A stretch of DNA of 64,000 nucleotides from Verrucomicrobiia bacterium DG1235. GTDB lineage: Bacteria > Verrucomicrobiota > Verrucomicrobiia > Opitutales > Opitutaceae. Positions within the stretch are counted from its first letter, which is position 1. Every line of letters begins with the position of its first letter. Location: NCBI GenBank assembly GCA_000155695.1, contig DS990592.1, positions 3,410,335 through 3,474,334 on the forward strand. Reading direction: 5' to 3'. Below the pieces are notes generated by a model, which did no database searches, had not been told where the DNA came from, and worked only from the letters and a program-made list of their open reading frames with translations. Made by a program: the position numbers and the translations under genes. Positions 34,031-46,364 of this stretch are shown here, one piece after another.

Positions 34031-34635
34031 AACCTGCCGCCAAAGACAATCCCCGCTCGCCAGAACACCTCGAGGCCCAGCGTAACCGCATCCTCGACGC
34101 CTCCGAAGAGTGCTTCATCAAGTACGGTTTCCACGCGGCCAGCATGGCCCGCGTGGCCGAAACCGCCGGCATCAGCCAAGGCCTCGCCTACCGCTACTTC
34201 AAAAGCAAAAGCGCCATCATCCTCGCCATCATCGAGCGACAGCTTACCGAGCGACAGTCGATCACCGAAGAATGCTCCTCCGCCGAAGATTACGTCAGAA
34301 AAATCCTAGGTATTGTCGAGAGCTGGTCCAACGCTGACTTCTCCCGCATGAATCCCGTCCTCTTCCTCGAAATGTGCTCGGAAGCCTCACGCGACCCGGA
34401 CGTACAAGCAGCGATCACCCGAGCCGACAGCGAGTACAGAAGCGATTTCAAAAAGTGGATGCAAAACCTCGCCGACAAGTCCGGCGTCTCCCTCTCCGAA
34501 GAAGAAATCAGCAAACGATTCTACGCACTCCAATGCCTCATCGAAGGCACCGCACTCTTAGTCACACGCCAAGAGCAACGCACCACTTCCAACGAATGGG
34601 TGCTCTCGTTCATTCGCCAAATCGTCACACCCTGA
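34027..34635 (+). CDS. TetR/AcrR-family repressor of the RND operon
   Basis: A 202-residue TetR-family regulator. The N-terminal HTH is classical: RNRILDASEECFIKYGF, then MARVAETAGISQGLAYRYFKSKSAI. The C-terminal ligand-binding domain is of the TetR_C_6/BetI-like kind (ALQCLIEGTALLV near the end). Its ATGA overlap with the channel gene couples its expression to the pump. Its probable targets are the two AATGAA palindromes upstream of the adaptor, giving autoregulation of the whole operon. The position at the 3' end, not divergently upstream, is less usual for RND regulators. Confidence 0.92.
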   Translation: MKPAAKDNPRSPEHLEAQRNRILDASEECFIKYGFHAASMARVAETAGISQGLAYRYFKSKSAIILAIIERQLTERQSITEECSSAEDYVRKILGIVESWSNADFSRMNPVLFLEMCSEASRDPDVQAAITRADSEYRSDFKKWMQNLADKSGVSLSEEEISKRFYALQCLIEGTALLVTRQEQRTTSNEWVLSFIRQIVTP

Positions 34636-34961
34636 ACGAAAAACTCCTCCTCCCCGGCAACCGCCTCGCCACCGGAAACCCCTTCAAATCCCAGGTGGAA
34701 CGCGGCGCCCCGACGCATTCAACCCACCTCCATCTCTCCCCAACATACCACTATCATTCGCAATTAAACCCCAACTCCCCAAAGCCATCGTTATGACGAT
34801 GGTCCTTCATCACCCCAATTTTTTTGTGCCTTTTCGTGGCAAAAAAACGCAACTCCCATCCTCAGCAAATTTTCGATCCTTTCGGTGATGCGCGAAAAAA
34901 AAGGTCGCCCTGTCCCCAAGGCGGCCAAAATACGAATTTCATATTCGTCACCAAATCCCAA
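34636..34961. other. Intergenic region between convergent genes
   Basis: No gene. It carries a TGCG-class element (34819-34848, TTTTTTGTGCC then TTTTCGTGGCAAAAAAAC) and the GH5 terminator (34895-34926). The TGCG element is orientated as before other plus-strand genes although no plus-strand gene follows, suggesting a displaced or orphan copy. Confidence 0.55.
34895..34926 (-). terminator. Terminator of the GH5 gene
   Basis: Read on the minus strand, GGCCGCC...GGCGACC forms a stem with one mismatch and is followed by eight T. It lies 35 bp past the GH5 stop. Confidence 0.7.
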
Positions 34962-36005
34962 CTACGGATTCAGCTCCTCCATATAGGCTTTGAAGACTTT
35001 TCCCTGAGCCGTCGGCGTATAGTCCCAATCCGAGAAAAGCTGCGGCGACCACTGAGGATCAAACACCCAAGCCGTCCACGAAATCCCCTTCTTCTCATAG
35101 TAGTCGATGATCGCGTGACCATACTTCTCGTCCGCGATCACCGGCACATGTGCCCCAGGACCATCCGCGCTCATGAATCCAAACTCCGTGCAAATCATCG
35201 GATACTTGTCCGCCACGAAACCCCAGTCACGCTCCCAGTCCTCCACCCACGGCTCAGGCCGCTTCTGCGGATACGGATGCGCCACATAAGCCACCCCGGG
35301 AAACGAAATCGGATCGTTTTTCACGTCCGTTAGCGTGTATCCAAAATTAAAGCCCGCCACCATCGGGATCTTCTTATCGTCGATCGCCTTGATCATGAAA
35401 ATCAGCTCCTCCATATACGCCTTGTAGTCGCTCCAAGGCAGACGCCCCATACGCCCATTCCGATTCGTCGGCTCGTTCCAAAGCTCGAAAAACGGCACAG
35501 CCGGATTGTCTTTATATCGGGTCGCGATCGTATACCAGAAACGGAAAGTCTCCCCACGCGAAGTCTCGTACATCGGGCGATGATAAACATCCGTCAGCGG
35601 ATTCCCGATCGAGTGCCAGTCGATGATCACATGCATCCCCAGCTCTGCCGACCACTGCACCGACTGGTCCAACAACTTCAAATACTCCTCCTCGCCAAAG
35701 CGTCGCCAATCCCGCGGATGCACCGGCACCCGCACCACGTTCGCATTCCAGCCCGCCGCCTTCTCGAAGTACTCCCGATTCCAACGCCCGCGATCCACCA
35801 TCGCCGCCGGATCCACTAGAGCCAAACCGCGGAATACCACCGTCTCTCCCTCCTCGTTCACGAAACGGTTCCCCTCCACCGAAATCTGAGAGAGCTCCTT
35901 GCCCGCCTCCAAAGCGCTCCGCTCGTCACTAAACGTCTCTTGACCGGACGCCAAAACAAACGGCGACACTGCTAAAATTAAAACTAAGATTCTTCCTAAT
36001 ATCAT
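34962..36005 (-). CDS. Glycoside hydrolase family 5 (cellulase-like)
   Basis: A secreted 347-residue TIM-barrel beta-glycanase. ATG 36005 begins a signal peptide (MILGRILVLILAVSPFVLASG). The GH5 pattern is present: FRGLALVDP, NVVRVPVHPRDWRR, HVIIDWHSIGN, the acid/base Glu in FFELWNEPTN, HPYPQ, and the nucleophile Glu in MICTEFGFMS; WTAWVFDPQW contributes the usual Trp near the end. Substrate is probably a beta-1,4-glucan or mannan; the subfamily cannot be fixed here. It stands alone with its own terminator and faces the RND operon. Confidence 0.9.
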   Translation of the reverse strand: MILGRILVLILAVSPFVLASGQETFSDERSALEAGKELSQISVEGNRFVNEEGETVVFRGLALVDPAAMVDRGRWNREYFEKAAGWNANVVRVPVHPRDWRRFGEEEYLKLLDQSVQWSAELGMHVIIDWHSIGNPLTDVYHRPMYETSRGETFRFWYTIATRYKDNPAVPFFELWNEPTNRNGRMGRLPWSDYKAYMEELIFMIKAIDDKKIPMVAGFNFGYTLTDVKNDPISFPGVAYVAHPYPQKRPEPWVEDWERDWGFVADKYPMICTEFGFMSADGPGAHVPVIADEKYGHAIIDYYEKKGISWTAWVFDPQWSPQLFSDWDYTPTAQGKVFKAYMEELNP

Positions 36006-36321
36006 ATCTCTGGATTGTTCGTATTTAATCGGCCTCACAAAAAATACTCGCCGTGAAGCTCCCATAAAACAGCCAATTCCCTACAGAATCAAACCCAGCA
36101 AAGAAACAGCGCTTATACCTCACTCAAATGCGCTCCTCCTAACAATTAGCCTAATAAGCTCTCCACGACAAAGCGACACGAGGGTCAACCACCCGATAAT
36201 CCCTCGTATCCGGCCAGAGGCCATTTGTTAATTTTCAGTGATTTCCACCCGTTTCCGCCCTGCGAGATGGAGATGACAGAAATTGTTTTTATCTCTCAAT
36301 CGCTAGGTCGATAACACTAGT
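36006..36321. other. Divergent intergenic region
   Basis: About 316 bp between the divergent GH5 and sensor-kinase genes. A perfect 10-bp palindrome ACACTAGTGT (36314-36323) overlaps the kinase GTG start. Promoters of both genes should be here but I cannot assign boxes. Confidence 0.45.
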
Positions 36322-40287
<3,966 letters not shown>

Positions 40288-40445
40288 TTTTCACTGCCCC
40301 CCTCACCGCCAGCAAGCGTAATTGAAAATCACGCAGTTAAGGTGCAATTTAATGCATTTTTAATTGCGGCGGCAGCCGAATGCCCCATAGCTCGTTTCCA
40401 CTCTCATTCGAAACAGCCCTCGGCATTCCCCACCCAAACCGCCCC

Positions 40446-41150
40446 ATGCATATCGAAAACGCCGCCAAATCCTTTTGGAAGGATGGCTACCACGTCATCG
40501 AAAACGCCTTCGACCCAGAACTGATGGATCGTCTCCACGCACACATCAGTCACCATTTCTCCGAAAATCTCGTCTCCGTGCAAACAGACGAATTCACACG
40601 CGCATCCAAATGCGAAACGCTCCCGTGGTTTCCACAACGCGATAGCCAAATCTCCGATTTCGACGCGGTCGACTCAGACACCTTCCTATCCAAGCTTACA
40701 TCCGCCATTCTTGGAGCAGATTGGAATAATCTCTGCAGCATGGTCATGTTCTCTCCAAAGGGTACCCAAGGCCAAGCATGGCACCAAGACTGCCCACCTG
40801 AAACTCCCGACCGCTTCAATCTCAAACGACTTATCTATACGCGAGACATCGTACCCGAAGTCGGCGGGGAACTCTTGCTCGTGCCGGGTACACACCGAAA
40901 CCAAGAGCTGCCAGCCGGCGAGCCTGACGTCACCTTCCCAGGTCAAATCGAACTCCGCCCCAAGAAAGGAACCCTCGTCTTGCTGCACGGCCACACCTGG
41001 CACCGCGTCCTCCCCGTAGTCGGAGGTCACCGCGTATCTACCAACTACCGAGCCGCTCCAGCAACAATCGAAGCCGATGTCACCGACATCTGCGTGTATC
41101 GAAATATGCGATACCAATTCTCCACCCAATCCGTCGTCCAGCAAAGATAG
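40446..41150 (+). CDS. Phytanoyl-CoA dioxygenase (PhyH) family protein
   Basis: A 234-residue Fe(II)/2-oxoglutarate dioxygenase. ATG 40446 gives MHIENAAKSFWKDGYHVIENAF, the normal PhyH beginning; an ATG at 40380 would add 22 residues. Iron ligands are His and Asp in WHQDCPP and the distal His in HGHTWHRVLP; RVSTNYR supplies the 2-oxoglutarate-binding Arg. The substrate is unknown: bacterial PhyH proteins hydroxylate many small molecules, including osmolytes and secondary metabolites. It lies 159 bp after the sensor kinase and ahead of a sugar transporter but with no clear operon. Confidence 0.86.
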   Translation: MHIENAAKSFWKDGYHVIENAFDPELMDRLHAHISHHFSENLVSVQTDEFTRASKCETLPWFPQRDSQISDFDAVDSDTFLSKLTSAILGADWNNLCSMVMFSPKGTQGQAWHQDCPPETPDRFNLKRLIYTRDIVPEVGGELLLVPGTHRNQELPAGEPDVTFPGQIELRPKKGTLVLLHGHTWHRVLPVVGGHRVSTNYRAAPATIEADVTDICVYRNMRYQFSTQSVVQQR

Positions 41151-41290
41151 CCCAACCCACCCTTCATCCTTCCCCTGCTCATCAGTACCGAGGCTACCGA
41201 CAAAGCGTAAGCGCCCATGGCCTCCTAAAAAAGGCGATCACGCCGCCACCCACACAGTCCGCCGTAGCCTTGGCGAACGAGGATCACCTC

Positions 41291-41360
41291 TTAAAATCTG
41301 CGGCCATCTGCGGAAAAAGAAAACACAACCACAGCCCCTCTTCACCCTTCATACTTCATC
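41291..41360 (+). repeat. Composite TGCG plus heptamer leader
   Basis: A TGCG-class element (41291-41324: AATCTGCGGCC, ATCTGCGGAAAAA) is followed by three exact heptamers CTTCACC, CTTCATA, CTTCATC (41340-41360), two bases before the ATG at 41363. Same order as at 3901-3960 and 7081-7157 but with a different heptamer. Confidence 0.7.
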
Positions 41361-41362
41361 CC

Positions 41363-42922
41363 ATGTCTCCCCAAACCCGTCACACCGTAACCATCGCCGC
41401 CATCGTCTCCCTCGGCGGCTTCATCTTCGGCTTCGACGCCTCCGTCATCTCCGGAGTCGTCGGCTACGTCCGCGCCGCCTTCGGCCTCTCCGACTGGCAA
41501 GTCGGCTTCGTCGTCAGCGCCCCCACTCTCGGAGCCGTGCTCTCAGCCATGCTCTCAGGTCCAGTCAGCGACAAAATAGGACGCAAACGCGCCCTCGTCA
41601 TCATCGCCTTCCTCTACACCCTCTCCGCCATCGCCTCGGCCTTCGCTCACAGCTTCATCACCCTCAGCGCCGCCCGCTTCATCGGAGGCCTCGCCTTCGG
41701 GTCGCTCATGGTCGCTCCCATCTACATCGCCGAAATCTCTCCGGCTAAACTCCGTGGACGTCTCGTATCCATAAATCAACTCAACATTGTCTTCGGACTC
41801 TCCGCCGCATATTTCGCCAACTCCCTTATCCAGTCCATCAGCCAGAGCGACTCCGCCTTGGTCACTCAACTGGGCGTCAACACCTACCCATGGCGCTGGA
41901 TGCTCGGACTCGAAGCGCTGCCCGCCCTCATCTGGTTCATTCTCCTCCTCCCTCTCCCCGAAACGCCACGCTGGCTCCTGCTCAAAGGCAAAGAAGACAA
42001 AGCAAAAGCCATCCTCAACCGTCTCCACTCCTCGGATACAGTCGAAGCGGAAATCTCAGAGATCAAAAGCACCCTCCCCAGCCACGAAGAAAACCTCTGG
42101 AAACGCTTCGCCGAACTCTTCTCCCCGAAAATCCGCTTCGCCATTGGCCTCGGAATCATCGTCGGCATCGCCCAACAAATCACCGGAGTCAACGCCATCT
42201 ACTTCTACGCCCCTACCATCTTCGAACAAAGCGGAGTCGGCACAGACGCCGCCTTCGCCCAAGCCATCTGGGTCGGCATCATCAACGTCATCTTCACCCT
42301 CGTCTCCATGGCTTGCATCGACCGCCTCGGACGACGTCCCCTCCTGCTCGGCGGACTCGCCGGCGTATTCATAAGCATGCTCCTCACCGGCTACGGATTT
42401 TCCGAAGCCCGCTACGAGCTCAAGCTAGACCACATTCCTGCCCTCAGCGAAACCATACCCGAAGAGCAACTCACAACCCTTCTCGGGCAACGCTTCGAAA
42501 GCGACCTTGAGTACAAAGCCGCTCTCGCCGAAGCCATAGGTCCAGAACTCCTCTCAAATAACGAAAGCGCTCTCATCCAGTCCGGCATAGAGATAAACGC
42601 CACCCTTGTTCTCATCGGCATCCTCGGCTTCGTCGCCTCCTTCGCCATCTCCCTCGGACCCGTCATGTGGGTGCTATTTTCCGAAATCTTTCCCAACCGA
42701 TTACGCGGCATAGCCATCTCTTTCGTCGGACTAATCAATGCCGCGGTCAGTTACGTCGTGCAGCTCGTCTTCCCTTGGGAGCTCAATGCCCTCGGCACCG
42801 CCACCACTTTCCTCATCTACGGAGGATTCGCCATATTCTTCCTCCTGATCATAGCGAAGCTCCTCCCGGAAACCAAAGGCAAAACCCTCGAAAAACTCGA
42901 GCACGACCTCTCACACGCGTAA
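41363..42922 (+). CDS. Sugar:proton symporter, MFS sugar porter family
   Basis: A 519-residue XylE/GalP-like transporter with 12 predicted spans. Family signatures: GGFIFGFDASVISGVVGY in span 1, GPVSDKIGRKRAL between spans 2 and 3, ARFIGGLAFGSLMVAPIYIAEISPAKLRGRLVS, QQITGVNAIYFYAP in span 7, and PETKGKTLEKLE at the C-terminus. An unusually long loop of about 65 residues between spans 9 and 10 (ARYELKLDHIPALSETIPEE onward) is known from Verrucomicrobiota/Bacteroidota sugar porters. ATG 41363 is chosen over 41270 because the extra sequence there is composed of leader repeats. Likely imports a hexose or pentose. Confidence 0.92.
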   Translation: MSPQTRHTVTIAAIVSLGGFIFGFDASVISGVVGYVRAAFGLSDWQVGFVVSAPTLGAVLSAMLSGPVSDKIGRKRALVIIAFLYTLSAIASAFAHSFITLSAARFIGGLAFGSLMVAPIYIAEISPAKLRGRLVSINQLNIVFGLSAAYFANSLIQSISQSDSALVTQLGVNTYPWRWMLGLEALPALIWFILLLPLPETPRWLLLKGKEDKAKAILNRLHSSDTVEAEISEIKSTLPSHEENLWKRFAELFSPKIRFAIGLGIIVGIAQQITGVNAIYFYAPTIFEQSGVGTDAAFAQAIWVGIINVIFTLVSMACIDRLGRRPLLLGGLAGVFISMLLTGYGFSEARYELKLDHIPALSETIPEEQLTTLLGQRFESDLEYKAALAEAIGPELLSNNESALIQSGIEINATLVLIGILGFVASFAISLGPVMWVLFSEIFPNRLRGIAISFVGLINAAVSYVVQLVFPWELNALGTATTFLIYGGFAIFFLLIIAKLLPETKGKTLEKLEHDLSHA

Positions 42923-42952
42923 CCCTCCTTCCTCAACACCCCAAACGCAAGT

Positions 42953-43025
42953 CCGCCCCAGCCCAGAGGGCAGAGGCTGGAGCGGCGAAAAAGAAACCCT
43001 AGAACCTAGCGCCTAGAACCCAAAA
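42953..43025. repeat. Hairpin and heptamer block between convergent genes
   Basis: A hairpin (42953-42985; CCGC.CCAGCC pairs with GGCTGG.GCGG) with no T-run, then four heptamers CCTAGAA, CCTAGCG, CCTAGAA, CCCAAAA (42998-43025). The heptamers run into the 3' end of deoC, and the TAG they contain is the deoC stop codon. Confidence 0.6.
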
Positions 43026-43776
43026 TTCCCTTCGGCACCGGTCCAGCAAATCCCCGCTCCACCGCCTCCTTCAAAATCGCCACCGTCGCGGTCGCCCCAA
43101 TACGCGTCACACCCAGATCCCGCACCTTCAAAAGATCGTCCAGCGAACGCACCCCACCCGCCGCCTTGATCTGCACATCCGGCCCGCTCTTCTCACGCAT
43201 CAATCTCAGGTGCTCGTCAGTCGCGCCCCTGTAAGCATAATCCCCGCTCGCCTGCTTCACAAAACCATACCCCGTCGATGTCTTCACAAACGCAATCTCG
43301 AGCTCCGTGCAAATCCCGCACAAGCGTCCGATCTGCTCCACACCCAAAAAGTCGTTTTCGAAAATCACCTTCAAGATCGCCCCACCGGAACGACAAGCGT
43401 CATTCACCGCCTTCAGCTCATCCCTCACATAATCCCAGTCGCCACCCAAAACCTTCCCGTTGTTCACCACCACGTCGATTTCCGCCGCACCCTCTGAAAT
43501 AGCCAGTTCCGTCTCCAAAACCTTAATACGCGTGTGACTGTTCCCATGCGGAAAACCAGCCACCGCGCACACACCCACACCCGAGCCCGCTAATACCTCC
43601 GCCGCCAGCGGCACATGATACGGCTTCACACACGCAGTCGCGCACTGGCAATCACGCGAAAGTTCCAGCCCGGCCCTCACCTCCACATCCGTCATCGTCG
43701 GATGCAGCAGAGAGTGGTCAATCATGCGCGCCACTTCCAGCACGCTCGGGGAATTCATTTCAGAGGTAGTCGACAT
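43006..43776 (-). CDS. deoC: Deoxyribose-phosphate aldolase
   Basis: A 256-residue class I aldolase that splits deoxyribose 5-phosphate into glyceraldehyde 3-phosphate and acetaldehyde during deoxynucleoside catabolism. It has MIDHSLLHPTMTD at the start, CVKPYHV, VVGFPHG-like VAGFPHGNSHT, EIDVVVN, KVIFEND, the Schiff-base Lys in AFVKTSTGYG and the second active-site Lys in IKAAGGVR, and the phosphate-binding GATAT loop. Its last residues (GSRR) and stop codon are made from heptamer repeat DNA. It is isolated from other deo genes, but a nucleoside hydrolase lies 2.6 kb to the right. Confidence 0.95.
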   Translation of the reverse strand: MSTTSEMNSPSVLEVARMIDHSLLHPTMTDVEVRAGLELSRDCQCATACVKPYHVPLAAEVLAGSGVGVCAVAGFPHGNSHTRIKVLETELAISEGAAEIDVVVNNGKVLGGDWDYVRDELKAVNDACRSGGAILKVIFENDFLGVEQIGRLCGICTELEIAFVKTSTGYGFVKQASGDYAYRGATDEHLRLMREKSGPDVQIKAAGGVRSLDDLLKVRDLGVTRIGATATVAILKEAVERGFAGPVPKGILGSRR

Positions 43777-43875
43777 GCCTCACATTGAACCAGAATAATC
43801 ACAGAATCTAGTCATTAGCAGATTTTTTCACTATCCACTCTTTCCGCGAGAGCTAAAATCGATACACTTTCTCAC

Positions 43876-44712
43876 ATGCGTTTCCTCAATCCCCTCGCAG
43901 CGCTCTTCTTCCTAGTCGCTTCCGTTTCCGCGACTGAGCTCACCCTCTCCACCTACAACCTCCGCCTCGAAATCGCCTCCGACGGCCCCAACCAATGGGA
44001 AAACCGCCGCGAACAAGTCGCCAACCAAATCGCATTCCTCGCTCCCGATATCCTAGGTGTCCAAGAAGCCCTCCCTCAGCAAGTAGACTACCTCGAGCAA
44101 AACCTAGCCGGATACAGCTACATCGGAGTCGGACGCCACGACGGCATCCGCGCCGGCGAACACTCCGCCATCTACTACCGAGACTCCACCACCGAACTCC
44201 TCGACTCCTCAACATTCTGGCTTTCCCCAACACCCGACACCCCCTCCTACGGTTGGGGCGTCCACTACCGCCGCATCTGCACCTACGGCCACTTCCGAGA
44301 TCGCCAAACAAAAACAACGTATTGGGTTTTCAATACACACTTTGACCACGAAATGCCAGAAGCCCGGCTCAACGGAGCCAAACTCATCCTCGACCGAATC
44401 GCCACGCTCGTCTCACCAAACGAACCCCACTTTCTCATGGGCGACCTAAACGCCACCCCAGATTCCCCGCCCATCAAGCTAATCTCCGCTAAATTACAAG
44501 ACACCCGCCTCCACTCGACCGGCCCAGTGTTCGGATCCGAAGGCACCTTCAACGCCTTCGATCCCACGACCATCCCAACCCGCCGCATCGACTACATCTT
44601 CGCCAGCCCCGAAAACACCATCACCGCCTACGCCACCCTAAGCGACCTCATCGACGGCCGCTACCCATCCGACCATTTCCCAATAGTAATCAAAACCCAA
44701 CTACAAAACTAA
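43876..44712 (+). CDS. Secreted endonuclease/exonuclease/phosphatase family protein
   Basis: A 278-residue EEP-fold hydrolase with a signal peptide (NPLAALFFLVASVSA). Catalytic motifs: STYNLRLE, DILGVQEALPQQ (metal-binding Glu), YWVFNTHFDHEM (catalytic His and Asp pair), MGDLNATPDSP (Asp and Asn) and RIDYIFAS..SDHFPIV with the terminal His. The pattern is close to Mg-dependent phosphodiesterases and sphingomyelinase-like proteins of Bacteroidota and Verrucomicrobiota. It may release phosphate from nucleotides or phosphodiesters in the periplasm. Substrate not resolvable. Confidence 0.9.
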   Translation: MRFLNPLAALFFLVASVSATELTLSTYNLRLEIASDGPNQWENRREQVANQIAFLAPDILGVQEALPQQVDYLEQNLAGYSYIGVGRHDGIRAGEHSAIYYRDSTTELLDSSTFWLSPTPDTPSYGWGVHYRRICTYGHFRDRQTKTTYWVFNTHFDHEMPEARLNGAKLILDRIATLVSPNEPHFLMGDLNATPDSPPIKLISAKLQDTRLHSTGPVFGSEGTFNAFDPTTIPTRRIDYIFASPENTITAYATLSDLIDGRYPSDHFPIVIKTQLQN

Positions 44713-44761
44713 AACCCCAGGTAGCGTTCACTCTCCGAGCGAATTTCCACCCCCCCTAAAA

Positions 44762-44807
44762 CCTAACGTCGCGAAGCGACACCTATTTGGCCGAAGGCCA
44801 ACCTGAC
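44762..44807 (+). repeat. Double-hairpin repeat, copy 2
   Basis: CCTAAC, stem GTCGC-GAA-GCGAC, ACCTAT, stem TTGGCC-GAA-GGCCAA, CCTGAC. Both stems are perfect. It lies between the EEP gene and the alditol oxidase gene. Confidence 0.75.
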
Positions 44808-44820
44808 ATCATCCCCCCGG

Positions 44821-44848
44821 CACCAAGCACCTACTACCTAGCACCCCT
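44821..44848 (+). repeat. Four-unit heptamer array before alditol oxidase
   Basis: Units CACCAAG, CACCTAC, TACCTAG, CACCCCT in phase, five bases before the ATG at 44854. Confidence 0.65.
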
Positions 44849-44853
44849 ACAAC

Positions 44854-46113
44854 ATGACCACCAACACCAACTGGGCCGGCAACCTCGCCTACCACTCACA
44901 GCAATCCCTCATCCCCGACACCCTCGACCAAGCCCAAGAAATCGTCGCCCAAGCCACCGCCATAAAAACCATCGGCACCCGACATTGCTTCAACGATATC
45001 GCCGATACCGAAGGCACCCACATCTCCCTTGCCAAACTCAATCAAGTCATCTCCCTCGACGAGACAAACCACACCGTCACCGTCGAAGGAGGCATCCGCT
45101 ACGGCGAACTCGGTGCCTATCTCCACCAACGTGGCTACGCACTGCCAAACCTCGCCTCTCTCCCACATATCTCCGTAGCCGGAGCCATCGCCACCGCCAC
45201 CCACGGATCCGGCGTCAAAAACGGCAACCTCGCCACCAGCGTAAACGCCATCGAACTCCTCACTGCAAACGGCACCCTTCATCAATACAATCGTAACAAA
45301 AACATGGATACATTTACAGGCGCCATTGTAAACCTTGGAGCCCTTGGAGCAGTCACCAAAATCACTCTCGATATCCAGCCCACCTACCAAGTCCGCCAAG
45401 ACCTCTATTGCGATCTCCCCCTCTCCACCCTGAGCGACCACCTCGACGAAGTCCTCTCCTACGCCTACAGTGTCTCCCTCTTCACCGATTGGAAAAGCGA
45501 CTCCTTCCACCAAGTCTGGCTCAAAATTCGCCTCGACCAAACACCAGACTTCATACCACCCGCAACCCTCTTCGGAGCAATCCCAGCCCCGCAAAACCTC
45601 CATCCGCTTCCCGGACACGCCGCCGAAAACTGCACCGAACAACTCGGCCAGCCCGGTCCCTGGCACGAACGCCTGCCCCACTTCAAACTCGACTTCACCC
45701 CCAGTTCCGGAGCCGAGCTCCAAACCGAATACTTCATCCCCCGCACCCTCGCCTACCCCGCCCTCGAAGCTCTTTTCACCCTGCGCCAGAAAATCGAACC
45801 CCTCGTATTCGTCACAGAACTACGATCCGTCGCAGCCGACGACCTCTGGCTCAGTCCCTGCTACAAACGCGACAACCTTGCAATCCACTTCACCTGGAAG
45901 CCCGATCAACCCGCCATCGAAAAACTCCTCCCACAAATCGAGGCCGCCCTTGCCCCCTTCCAGCCACGCACCCACTGGGGCAAGCTTCACACCATGTCAC
46001 CGAACAAAATTGCCTCCAGCTACTACCGCTTCGCCGACTTCAAAATCCTCGCCCGCACCCTCGACCCCAACGGAAAATTCCGAAACCCATACCTAAAACG
46101 CCTCCTCGCCTAA
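44854..46113 (+). CDS. FAD-dependent alditol oxidase-like protein
   Basis: A 419-residue VAO-type flavoprotein of the alditol/xylitol oxidase (AldO) group. The FAD-binding domain reads IKTIGTRHCFNDIADT, whose His is at the site of covalent FAD attachment in AldO, then VTVEGGIRYGELGAYLHQRG and LPHISVAGAIATATHGSG. The C-terminal ALO-like domain ends HWGKLHTMSP and FRNPYLKRLLA. It would oxidise a sugar alcohol at C1 to the aldose with formation of peroxide. No signal peptide, so it is cytoplasmic. D-arabinono-lactone oxidase is the main alternative. Confidence 0.9.
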   Translation: MTTNTNWAGNLAYHSQQSLIPDTLDQAQEIVAQATAIKTIGTRHCFNDIADTEGTHISLAKLNQVISLDETNHTVTVEGGIRYGELGAYLHQRGYALPNLASLPHISVAGAIATATHGSGVKNGNLATSVNAIELLTANGTLHQYNRNKNMDTFTGAIVNLGALGAVTKITLDIQPTYQVRQDLYCDLPLSTLSDHLDEVLSYAYSVSLFTDWKSDSFHQVWLKIRLDQTPDFIPPATLFGAIPAPQNLHPLPGHAAENCTEQLGQPGPWHERLPHFKLDFTPSSGAELQTEYFIPRTLAYPALEALFTLRQKIEPLVFVTELRSVAADDLWLSPCYKRDNLAIHFTWKPDQPAIEKLLPQIEAALAPFQPRTHWGKLHTMSPNKIASSYYRFADFKILARTLDPNGKFRNPYLKRLLA

Positions 46114-46125
46114 TCACCACAACCC

Positions 46126-46350
46126 GTAGCGCGGTGCTTTAGCCCGCGACCCCGCGACCCCAGCCACAACCCAATCCAAAAAACCTAACGTCGCGAACGC
46201 GACACCTAATTGGCCGCAGGTCAACCCGACAAAATCCAGCCCACATTCCCGCAACCAAACAGCAGTCATCAGACTGCCCTCCACAAAAAGCTCACCAGAG
46301 CTTCCCTAGATTACTCTCAAAACATTCGCGTCCATCCGCGGTAAAAAAGA
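46126..46350 (+). repeat. REP-like, double-hairpin and TGCG repeats
   Basis: This 251-bp leader holds a GTAG-headed hairpin (46126-46145; GCGG.GCT against AGCCCGC), the third double-hairpin copy (46184-46230; GTCGCG-AA-CGCGAC and TTGGCC-GCA-GGTCAA) and a TGCG element (46324-46350; TTCGCGTCCATCCGCGGTAA then AAAA). The nucleoside hydrolase start follows at 46365. Confidence 0.65.
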
Positions 46351-46364
46351 GCAACCGATCACAG

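Noticed and set aside
40344-40367. GCAATT...AATTGC inverted repeat before the PhyH gene as operator
   Set aside because: Arms of only six AT-rich bases; could easily be chance.
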